A stretch of DNA of 64,000 nucleotides from JAJRRL01 sp047404195 (GTDB lineage: Bacteria > Pseudomonadota > Gammaproteobacteria > JAJRRL01): NCBI GenBank assembly GCA_047404195.1, contig JBDOIU010000013.1, positions 1 through 64,000 of the forward strand, in the 5' to 3' direction. Every line of letters starts with the position of its first letter. Positions within the stretch are counted from its first letter, which is position 1. Positions 54,901-62,779 of this stretch are shown here, piece after piece. The notes beneath the pieces were generated by a model. The model ran no database searches. It was given only the letters and a program-made list of their open reading frames with translations, and was not told the origin of the DNA. The position numbers were made by a program, and so were the translations under genes.

Positions 54901-56735
54901 CCTTGACTGAGACATATAATACTGCTGTACTTAAACGCATTATTTTTGACATACAAGCATTCAGGAATAAAATAGAAACCTCAGATCAGTATGATACGTT
55001 ATTCACTATTCCATACTGCTTAGAAAAATATCTCATAATGAAAGAAGATAGGTTTGAACTCAAAGGATTTGTTTCACAGAAGCAAACTGCTCTAGGCGAG
55101 CTCTCAAATCTCAACCAAGCTCACACAGTATGGTTTCAACAGTACAAATATCGAAATCACGAGAAGCTACAAGATCGCATACAAGCACTGAGGGTAGTAC
55201 TGCCTAAAGAATGGGATGCAACCCACAAACCTAACGAACACTCTTTGGCCCAACAGTTACAAGCATCCATACAAAAAATTGCGAGCGATCATTTCGAAAA
55301 GAACACCCTCATAGCGTCAACGATCGGCCGGCACACGTTAACACTGCCAGCACTTACTGACGAGGCCAAGCATGAATTGGAGCAGTCCTTGACGAGTATG
55401 ACTGATTCCACAATGCGAATCATTGACTTGTATCATGCCCTGCAACACCAGACACCAACAGGGAGTATAAGAGTCAGCCTCACTGAATGGATAGCAAATC
55501 ACAAACTACAGGCGTGTATGACCAAAAGTGATGCATCGCATGATGACCAACAAATCAACAGTGAGATATTACAGCAGTTGAGTGAAGATGATCAGCAGCG
55601 CTTGCTATCCTCTTTTGCTGAACTTAAACAGTCTCTTAATAAATGCAACCAGCAATACTTCACCGACGAGATAACAAGAAAATCAGCCAAATTGCAAGAA
55701 TTTATCAGGTCATACGAGGATGAAACCAAAGAGCACCTGCCCACATACCAAGACCTTCTGGACATCGACACTAGAATCAAGGGATATTTGGCTGAAAATC
55801 GTGATTCGTTGGCGCAATATAAAATCGACCACTCATCTGTCTCAGTGTTACAGAATAAAGCTTTCGGGCTGGTAGCACAACGCGCAATTAAAAATCAAGA
55901 ACAAATGGCAGAGCAACAAAGAAGACAAGAGGCAGAAACTTTTGAAACAATGCCAGCGGTCATGACTGCTCAACATGAAGGGTGTGCACCTGATGTTGGG
56001 CACTCAAGAACACCAAAGAGAAATCGTTCATACCATCATGAAGGGTTTGGGGATACCAAACGAGCACGTACTCCAGCTAAGCGACATGAATCAATGAGCC
56101 AAAAACATGAATTTCAGGAGAAAAGTCAACATGGGGGTTTCGATGATGTACCAATCGCGATGCTTGCAGAAGGGAATCACCCAGCTGCTGCACAATCTTG
56201 TCATGGTAAGCCATATCAAGATGGTGTCACATGGAACGCAACTACAAGCTTCTTCGCGGGAGCAAAGACAAATAGGCAAGCAACGCCAGCGAAGAAAAAA
56301 AGAGGCTATAGCGCCAGCGAGCTATTAACCTACCTTGTTCAAACCAACCTAGCGATCACCAGAGACCCATCTATCGGGGATGCAAAATCGAAACTGGTGG
56401 ACGCCACAATAGAAAAGGCTTTGCGCAAGAAGGGAACAGGTAAAATTAAAGATTTTTTTGTAAAGTGTTTCTTGAATGCTAATCACACTAATAGACATGT
56501 GATACACACAAATATAAGCACTCCGTTTAATATGCAACGAGTCAATGATATTATGCATAAAAGATCAATGCTCAAGGGATTTGCAGGCTGTGGTAGCAAA
56601 CAAGCCAGTGCTGACGTAACCCGTGACAATACTCGACAACTATACCTGGCAAATATGGAAAGGTATGCACCGGGAACCAAAGGTAATGATATTAAAAGAG
56701 CCCAACACGCTCTGCGTGAGGTCTTTAAATTATAG
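51993..56735 (+). CDS. Giant protein A (1580 residues), paralogue of the downstream gene; candidate effector
   Basis: No known family. Start ATG at 51993 behind AGGAG. It aligns along its length with the next gene: PEVHTIKIGL (~100), QGLLDKAL, LKAHVATLF and RSDEY, ELITVAG, YYAVISAQMASSLVRVG, LLCDAASGF, VFVNVNPRIIQQLT, IPTGLHHL, SASELLTYL, and C-terminal DIMHKRSML with GFAGCGSKQA. Both contain repeated helical modules of about 45 residues beginning like V-N-x-x-P-x-I-x-x-L-(S/T)-x-x-x-(Q)-x-x-L; here at least three (for instance VNVNPRIIQQLTKKQQEEL and INSEILQQLSEDDQQRL). No membrane segment or signal peptide. Basic stretches KRARTPAKR (from Lys1356) and AKKKRGY (from Lys1434) look like nuclear localisation signals. 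No catalytic motif seen. Confidence 0.8.
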   Translation: MSKNQTVEYKSKQLAQRIEALTKRIDHLAQQSRFINARKESSITSIASMIRTESVEFVNAMREFNQRAKGCNKHHFIIDATSRMLDKVSKSIEDGAAVAPEVHTIKIGLKRTRAIGKAATYSVTVTEGHDVLPKGNLKAIGDSIGIILPLEAAAPKVEDLSQGLLDKALKLTVRMRALVALSIKKEQVVEKIKLENVIHAITQYAQSTHNDLKAHVATLFRVRWDVDEHFARSDEYHNIRKMVFGEYNPVNANQYRFWVTQSGLADHKIAINPKMFQQLQEIYESTTALITKELGQLNEQIGAEKSKDARAQIELKIMGFNGDLKTLKKQAGEIKYADGETLEDWVAWMNIYADIGRSTQLENIPTTEAVQSVRSYLSLLSNTDVREKRKVVTQSLGESSNARRLFEELITVAGYNQNCHSAALGGERLPHNPKQDYYAVISAQMASSLVRVGNISSKSGLVTQTSKLERILKVLDRLTLFVAEKKSRASAQKSGGTQQQYEMDYLIEFLLCDAASGFTISNMREQTIAYKNAIEAVATIAEKLQNDLASYETSIREYKQNCTTLMTHYQTASIADLKQPLQAPNIPENLMALPAFSKLDTQAKQLYAQTMQTYQEKKEALNSTLMQQFKKIAGTCRQQPDHDSANIHKHMKDIQDYLIEDSAAQQQQKMTTDTPDMAAAMIVEGPSDEGVMTATAVEDCQMPIPTTNHVFVNVNPRIIQQLTKKQQEELGSHIATIDEAYWQAEITTIKHQLDQNKYPDAQLLKQHFLICREVQRSLILKLGNEYSSKKLAAKSHYGPDVADPAEIATQLDALSHEKRQALQDLCDYSRYKALIKQLNKARKSQEWIVCQKQTALNEKISAFFRELLTQDEYRAIVSTSHVETPLADTAEGSCKNQLSSFMSQAQAWYTGVLAPVIQCELANQWRASLFAFNPKNDDDETLQIPTGLHHLDIANDQLQYSGEAPNWYYTLTETYNTAVLKRIIFDIQAFRNKIETSDQYDTLFTIPYCLEKYLIMKEDRFELKGFVSQKQTALGELSNLNQAHTVWFQQYKYRNHEKLQDRIQALRVVLPKEWDATHKPNEHSLAQQLQASIQKIASDHFEKNTLIASTIGRHTLTLPALTDEAKHELEQSLTSMTDSTMRIIDLYHALQHQTPTGSIRVSLTEWIANHKLQACMTKSDASHDDQQINSEILQQLSEDDQQRLLSSFAELKQSLNKCNQQYFTDEITRKSAKLQEFIRSYEDETKEHLPTYQDLLDIDTRIKGYLAENRDSLAQYKIDHSSVSVLQNKAFGLVAQRAIKNQEQMAEQQRRQEAETFETMPAVMTAQHEGCAPDVGHSRTPKRNRSYHHEGFGDTKRARTPAKRHESMSQKHEFQEKSQHGGFDDVPIAMLAEGNHPAAAQSCHGKPYQDGVTWNATTSFFAGAKTNRQATPAKKKRGYSASELLTYLVQTNLAITRDPSIGDAKSKLVDATIEKALRKKGTGKIKDFFVKCFLNANHTNRHVIHTNISTPFNMQRVNDIMHKRSMLKGFAGCGSKQASADVTRDNTRQLYLANMERYAPGTKGNDIKRAQHALREVFKL

Positions 56736-57330
56736 CTAAAACATCGATACCCAACCCTGCAGTTGAGTGGGGTTTGGTGCACTGTCAGTGAACACACCAT
56801 AGGTAGCGTGCTGACAAAATATTGATAACCCATCATTATGAATTTTAGATTAAGTCACCTTAATCGCTTACTGGCTTCTCTTATCAAGCAGGCTGTACAC
56901 AGTCACATCAGCGCTCAATCGCCCTAACGGGTACCAGCACACCTTTCTCTATGCTCGTCAACACATGCTCTTTACTACTGCATATATAACTCTAAAGCAT
57001 AGGACGAGAAATATGCAATAGTATTGATTTTATACGAACATGAGTGCTAAATAGACTGTGACTAGCCTACTCATCAAACATTACCAGAGCAGCGCTATAA
57101 CAACTTCACACAATACAGCTGCCATCAAAAGAAATCTGATATCGTACGTGATATAACACAGACTGAGCTGAAAAAGCACAAGACAACCTTAAGAAAACAT
57201 TAATCAAGCAGAAGAATACAATAATGATACATTAAGTATTCTATCAGCTAGTACATAAGTAAAATAAACAAGAGAATAATGGAATCTGCTTATATGCAGA
57301 GTTCAGCCAATCAATTTCAATAAGGAAAAC
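56736..57330. other. Intergenic region between the giant paralogues
   Basis: 595 bases with the promoter box of giant gene B at 57188-57236 near its right end. The left part shows no T-tailed hairpin after gene A; a small inverted repeat around CACTGTCAGTG (~56780) has no T-run. No gene seen. Confidence 0.5.
57188..57236 (+). promoter_or_regulatory. PmrA-like box and promoter of giant gene B
   Basis: CTTAAG-AAAAC-ATTAAT (57188-57204), then 15 bases, AATAATG (57220), four bases, CATTAAG (57230-57236). Spacing is identical to the box of gene A, and the distance from the box to the start codon is 143 versus 144 bases. The 15-base spacers share few positions, so the boxes stand out as conserved blocks. 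Confidence 0.65.
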
Positions 57331-60300
57331 ATGATGTCAAGAAATGCGGGTAAAGCGGGAGCCTCAATCACGATAGAAGAGCTCTGTAAACTTATTAGTG
57401 CTACCACTGACAAAATCATAACATCTGCAAAAGCTGAAAGGGGAAGTCCTTTTAACCCCGAAACCGATGGAGTAGCTGGAAATATCAGAGGCATTACTAA
57501 AGCTATACAGGACCGTACATTCGGTCTTATTGAGTCACTGAAAGCCTTTGCACAAAAAAGCAGTACCAGTAAAACCGATGCACTATTAGATAATATTCTC
57601 TACATGCTCACTCAGTTAGAGAAAAATATCGGAGGCATTCCGTTGTACATCCAGAATTATGACAGTATTGATCGACCACCCTGTCATTACCTTCCACCTG
57701 AAGTTCATGCCATTAAGGTTGGGCTACTAGAAACCGGAGGGACATTACAGAAAAAGTCATACTCTGTATTTTGTATGAAGGGTAAAGCATGTGTAAACTT
57801 TACAAAAGAAACTGCAATAAAGAAATTAGTCGGTTTAGACTTACATGTCCACGATAGCAGCTCAAGGAAAAAAAAATCATTTGACTGCAGTGATGGTTTA
57901 CTTGATCAAGCTCTACGTATCATGGTCGCGCATCAAGCAATATTTACAATTAGCATGCAATCCACTCCACCTGAAATCCCAGCCAACTCTGAAACCCTCA
58001 CCAAAGAGTTAATCCAACAAGAACCATTCCTTCATAATGGACTAAAAGGTCATGTATATAATCTACTAGCTGCTCAACTCACGTTGGATGAAAGATACTA
58101 CAAGAGTGATGAATTCAAACGAATAAAAGATCATGTTTTGCCAAACAATATCGATGGCGATGCAATTAAAATCCCCACTTCAAGCTTAGCACAAGCAAGC
58201 ACAGCTCAGATGCTTGACTCAGGTGTAGCCGTATCCAAAAACGAACTGATATCTAACGAACACAGGCGAGAACTTGGCATCTTGAGAAATCAGCTTACTG
58301 CCAGAAAAGTAGCAACGACCATAACAACAAAACTGATAGGTGATCTTACCAATCTTTTTGAATGTGTTGATCGACAAGTAAATCCTCGGGAAATTGACTT
58401 AGAGTCAGGTGATAACCTGAGGGTCTGGGATGCACTAACAAAGGCAGCAAATGAACTAGTAGACCATGAACTTCCATGGCTTGAAAAGATGAACTGTTAT
58501 GCCAAAATAAGTCGCGAGATGCAACTAGAAAGAATAATAAATGAAGCAGATTTAATGGCGCTTCAAAAATACTTCAATGCTGTATTAGTACATAGTCTGA
58601 ACTTGAAACGAGATCAATGTTACGCCACACTTGCTGAAGGTGGAAGTGCTTGTAAAACATTCGAAACACTTATCACCGTATCATCTGGTGTATCAGTGGA
58701 GGCAGGAAAAGCAATTACCTCAAGCGATATGTTAGGACAAAAAAATCGCATGCCAGGAGCTCGCGATAAAGGGAAGGCTATGGCCCGCCGGTTGAGTGTA
58801 TTGCCCCACCCCAAACCAGATTCCCGTAAGACCAGGCGCAGTACATCTTCAGCGCCTGCATCTAGACAAACAGATACTACAGATGAAGCAAGAGAAATAT
58901 ATTACGCTATCACACTTTCAGAAATGAGCTCGGCTCTATTGAGAGTAGGATATGTGAAAAGCGGTGAGCTTGCGTTTTCTACAAAAATACAAACACACAT
59001 AACACGTCTATCGCAATACGACATCCATGCTAGAAATAGCCAAACACGTGGTGCAGCAGTGAGAAATAGACTAAGCGATGAACAACTAATGGATATTTAT
59101 ATCTGCGATGCTGCCAGTGGCTTTCGTATGCGCTCTATGCTTGAACAGTTCAAAGAAATTAAACACAACTTAGAAACAGCCAGAAAAGTCGGTGAAGATT
59201 TTAGAGCAGCCTTATATTCTTATAATCAACAAATCAGACAATACACTAACCTACTCTCGGCTAATATCACCTCAAACGAGGCAGCAGATATTACAAACCT
59301 GACAGATCCAGAAAAAATACCCGTACCTGCTGCGCCAGAGGTATACGTAAATGTACCTGCTTTTACTCATCTAAGTAAGACAGCAAAAGAAAAATGTGCC
59401 GCAGAGCTTTCTACATATCAAAAAAGGGTTAGAACATTGTGTTCCAGCATGGTAGATGCCTTCAATGAGACAGCAAAAATAACGGCAGATAAAGCAACAC
59501 AGGACATAAGTTATGAGGATATTTTGGAAAACATCCAAGTATATCTCACTGACACGAAAGGAATGATCTCAGAGCCAAATGCTGCTACAGTAGCCGAACC
59601 TGAAGTACCTGATGCAGCAGAAAGCGAACAACGCATTTTCGTTAATCTCAAACCGAGTATTCATGCAAAACTCACAACGGAACAACGTACTAAACTGAAC
59701 AAATATATTGATGTTATTGAAGCACAATGTTGGTGCACAGAAATAGATTATCTCAGAAAAAATATAGAAGAAGTCGATGAAATCACATCCCCCCTACTCG
59801 AGGCGGCCGTGCTAGAACAAAAGAACACCGCTGGCGGCGCTGTCTTTTCAATCAATAAGAGCCCAACAACTGCACTGACCGAAAAAAATAGCGTAGCACT
59901 CAAAGCATTATGTGATGCCAGTAAGAATAAAGCGATCTCCTCGATTTTAAGTCAATTAGGAAGACTAGATCCCTCTAGTTTTGATGATATCACCTCGCTC
60001 AACAAAATGGTTGAAGAGCTATGTAATGGGCTGATTGACCCAAGCATCGTCATGAGTAGCCCCGCGAGCGCTGGTGAAAGCAAACTTGAAACAGATGAAC
60101 ACGAAACAGAGGCATCCGATGAGAGCAGTGACATCACCAACATACAAAAATGGTATCATCACGCCCAAGAAATCATTAAACTAAAGCTCGCAGCTAATAG
60201 CTGGATGAACCAACTCGACGAGATAGATCAGACAGCCGGGCTGGAGCAAGAAGGAACACTGAAAATTCCTACAGCATTAAGCTCAGTACTCTCAATCAAC

Positions 60301-62235
60301 AACCATACACTAATACACGAAGGGAAAGCACCAGGCTGGTTCTTTTCACTTAAAAACGCATATATGACAGCCAAGCAAAAAAGCCTCGAGAATCAAATTG
60401 ATCAGCTAACTCTTCAGATTCAAGGCTCTCAAAATCACGAGCATCTACCAACCCCACAATCACAACTTGCCGAATTTATATTAGTCGATGGAATAGCATA
60501 CAAAGCAACCAATGCTGCAAGAGACTTTAGTTCTATTGATGGAAAAGTAAGGATACTCAATTTAACAGTCAAAGAAAAATGGATTCCATCACACCGCAAA
60601 GAAAATTTAACTCGGCTTAATGAACTGATCGCCAATGCTAAACTAGAACTACCCGAACCCAGTCAAAGCACTAGGAGAACCAGGCGGGGTGGAAAATTAC
60701 CTTCCGCCAAAAAATTCGATGAGCAGGTATCATTACTGATCACCACTGAATTTAAAATTAAAACGGTACCGAGCCATAAAGGTGTTCAGCTACCATTGCT
60801 CACTGAAGAAGGTGAAGTAGAAATAAATGAAAATTTAAAAGAAAAAAGAGATCACTATTCGAGCTTATGTCAGCTGCATCATGATCTATTACAAACAGTA
60901 CAACAAGCATCTGCACGAAGAGCTACATTCACACAGTGGAAAACAGCAAATGCACGACACAGTGAGCTTTTTTACGAAACTGGTGTAAGTACTGAGCCAC
61001 CAGAAGCTGCTGCCCCCAGTGAAGAAACCCATGCAACAACTCAACATGCCAGTGATAACGTTTCTATAAAACCTGCAATCATATCAGTGCTTAGTAAGGC
61101 TTCGATTCAAGCAATGAGAGGAGCACTCAAAAGCTTGCAAACTTATCTTTACCAATGCAATCAACAGCACTTCAGTTCAATAATAGAGGGATACATGCAA
61201 CAACTACAACCTTACACAAGCCCAACAACAGAACCTACTTCCCCAGCATCCAACCGCATTCTGGGGCTGCCTAAACTACAGGAACTTAACATGAATATCA
61301 ATGGATTCCTAACAGAAGAGATAAAAAATATTTCAATCTACGGCTTAGATGAACGTCGAACATCACTTATTTTTAAACAAAATCAGGCTTATGCACATTC
61401 CTTAACATCACTACAAGGTAACAAAAGTAACGCGAAGGGTCAATCTTCCCGCGATTTGAAAGAACATCATGAAACTATGACAGCTAGAAAGGCATTACAG
61501 GATAAAATGGCAAGTGGATATAAACCCACGCCAGAAGATTGTAAGAGAGCTGCTGTACTTCAAACAGAAGATGGCTCCCTTCAGCCAGAGATAGGAACAC
61601 CCTATTTGCCTGATACTGCGCGAAAATTATTTCATAATAACGATAGTATACCAGTGGCCCTTGCAGTAAATACTGATCACACCGACATGCATGGTTTATA
61701 TGAGTCATTTCAATCACAGCCAGTATTAGTCGGTCGAGCACAACCAACACCCAAACCGAATAAAAAAGGCAGGGTCTCTGCTAGCGAACTCCTCACTTGG
61801 TGTGTGCAGCAGCATAAACACATATTAAGCTCGCCATTAAACAAGAACAAAGAGTCTGGTCTACCTTCTATTGAACCCGTTAGCACCCCAAGAACCAGTC
61901 AGCACGGCAAGACCAAGGATGTATTCATTAATTTCTTTGTCAATTGTCCTCCTCCTAGTGCTGCCAGTGCTGATGCAGAACGCGTTGCACCCACCACTCA
62001 AACCGAACTCAATTTTAGGGTCATAGATAGCATTATGCACCAGGGAGCGCTAGGTGGGCTTAAGCGCGTTTTAGCTGGCTGTGGTACAGCCCATGCGGCC
62101 GACGATGTCACTGAAATCAGCATTAGAACACTGCTCAATGATAGACAGTTTGATCAATGTACTAATAAGACTATTGGTAGACAGGTCAGAAAAGCACAGT
62201 ATGCGCTTGATGAATTAATGAAGCCAACATCTTGA
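57331..62235 (+). CDS. Giant protein B (1634 residues), tandem paralogue of giant protein A; candidate effector
   Basis: No known family. Starts with two consecutive ATGs (57331, 57334) behind AAGGA. It shares landmarks with giant A in the same order: PEVHAIKVGL (~124), DGLLDQAL, LKGHVYNLL with KSDEF, TLITVSSG, YYAITLSEMSSALLRVG, ICDAASGF, VNLKPSIHAKLT, IPTALSSV with GKAPGWFFSL, CNQQHFSSII, SASELLTWC, and C-terminal DSIMHQGAL with LAGCGTAHA. Helical ~45-residue modules recur (VNVPAFTHLSKTAKEK, VNLKPSIHAKLTTEQRTKL, KPAIISVLSKASIQAM). Low-complexity acidic and basic linkers (RRTRRGGK, SRKTRRST) separate them. No membrane segment. Divergence from A is large, so the duplication is old. Confidence 0.8.
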   Translation: MMSRNAGKAGASITIEELCKLISATTDKIITSAKAERGSPFNPETDGVAGNIRGITKAIQDRTFGLIESLKAFAQKSSTSKTDALLDNILYMLTQLEKNIGGIPLYIQNYDSIDRPPCHYLPPEVHAIKVGLLETGGTLQKKSYSVFCMKGKACVNFTKETAIKKLVGLDLHVHDSSSRKKKSFDCSDGLLDQALRIMVAHQAIFTISMQSTPPEIPANSETLTKELIQQEPFLHNGLKGHVYNLLAAQLTLDERYYKSDEFKRIKDHVLPNNIDGDAIKIPTSSLAQASTAQMLDSGVAVSKNELISNEHRRELGILRNQLTARKVATTITTKLIGDLTNLFECVDRQVNPREIDLESGDNLRVWDALTKAANELVDHELPWLEKMNCYAKISREMQLERIINEADLMALQKYFNAVLVHSLNLKRDQCYATLAEGGSACKTFETLITVSSGVSVEAGKAITSSDMLGQKNRMPGARDKGKAMARRLSVLPHPKPDSRKTRRSTSSAPASRQTDTTDEAREIYYAITLSEMSSALLRVGYVKSGELAFSTKIQTHITRLSQYDIHARNSQTRGAAVRNRLSDEQLMDIYICDAASGFRMRSMLEQFKEIKHNLETARKVGEDFRAALYSYNQQIRQYTNLLSANITSNEAADITNLTDPEKIPVPAAPEVYVNVPAFTHLSKTAKEKCAAELSTYQKRVRTLCSSMVDAFNETAKITADKATQDISYEDILENIQVYLTDTKGMISEPNAATVAEPEVPDAAESEQRIFVNLKPSIHAKLTTEQRTKLNKYIDVIEAQCWCTEIDYLRKNIEEVDEITSPLLEAAVLEQKNTAGGAVFSINKSPTTALTEKNSVALKALCDASKNKAISSILSQLGRLDPSSFDDITSLNKMVEELCNGLIDPSIVMSSPASAGESKLETDEHETEASDESSDITNIQKWYHHAQEIIKLKLAANSWMNQLDEIDQTAGLEQEGTLKIPTALSSVLSINNHTLIHEGKAPGWFFSLKNAYMTAKQKSLENQIDQLTLQIQGSQNHEHLPTPQSQLAEFILVDGIAYKATNAARDFSSIDGKVRILNLTVKEKWIPSHRKENLTRLNELIANAKLELPEPSQSTRRTRRGGKLPSAKKFDEQVSLLITTEFKIKTVPSHKGVQLPLLTEEGEVEINENLKEKRDHYSSLCQLHHDLLQTVQQASARRATFTQWKTANARHSELFYETGVSTEPPEAAAPSEETHATTQHASDNVSIKPAIISVLSKASIQAMRGALKSLQTYLYQCNQQHFSSIIEGYMQQLQPYTSPTTEPTSPASNRILGLPKLQELNMNINGFLTEEIKNISIYGLDERRTSLIFKQNQAYAHSLTSLQGNKSNAKGQSSRDLKEHHETMTARKALQDKMASGYKPTPEDCKRAAVLQTEDGSLQPEIGTPYLPDTARKLFHNNDSIPVALAVNTDHTDMHGLYESFQSQPVLVGRAQPTPKPNKKGRVSASELLTWCVQQHKHILSSPLNKNKESGLPSIEPVSTPRTSQHGKTKDVFINFFVNCPPPSAASADAERVAPTTQTELNFRVIDSIMHQGALGGLKRVLAGCGTAHAADDVTEISIRTLLNDRQFDQCTNKTIGRQVRKAQYALDELMKPTS

Positions 62236-62779
62236 ATTTTCTCGTGACACATTAAGGCTCAGTCGTGCTGTTTATGCACCGCTGAGTCTTTTTGATACTC
62301 GATCTCATGTCGAAACTCTATAGCCGCATGTGCTGAATTCATAAAGTATATCGCTAAATCACCCTGGGGTTGCTACACAAAAAAAGTCATCACTCAATAA
62401 CTGACACCAATCTTTCAACAAACACTTCATAACATCTCAATAAGGTGCTATGTTGAATAGCACCTGAGTATATTTTACAGAAATGACATATGAGACTCAA
62501 CAATAGGTCAAGTCTTCACTCGATAGACAGGCCGAATATATCATTTATGCGAGCATACCCACCTTTTAGGATTACGTGATATACTGACTTAGGATTGAAC
62601 GTAATACTTTTCATACAAAATTATAACTATTAAAAACGTGTAGAAAGGTACTAAGACAACAGGGTCTAAGCCACTTATACTCCATACCTTATAACAGAGA
62701 TCACTTGTAAATGAAGAATAACAATCGAAATACTTCTATGAGTATCGGCAAGTAGCTCAAATTAGCTAACAAGGTTCAC
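62236..62779. other. Intergenic region after giant gene B
   Basis: Holds the terminator of giant gene B at its left end and then ~480 AT-rich bases with only short frames. No promoter is expected because the gene to the right is convergent. Nothing else seen. Confidence 0.5.
62256..62293 (+). terminator. Rho-independent terminator of giant gene B
   Basis: GGCTCAG pairs with CTGAGTC (one G-U pair), with an inner GTGC/GCAC helix and a seven-base loop, followed by TTTTT. It begins 20 bases after the stop codon. Confidence 0.8.

Noticed and set aside
56770..56815. Inverted repeat TGGTG...CACCA after giant gene A
   Set aside because: Short stem, long loop, no T-run.
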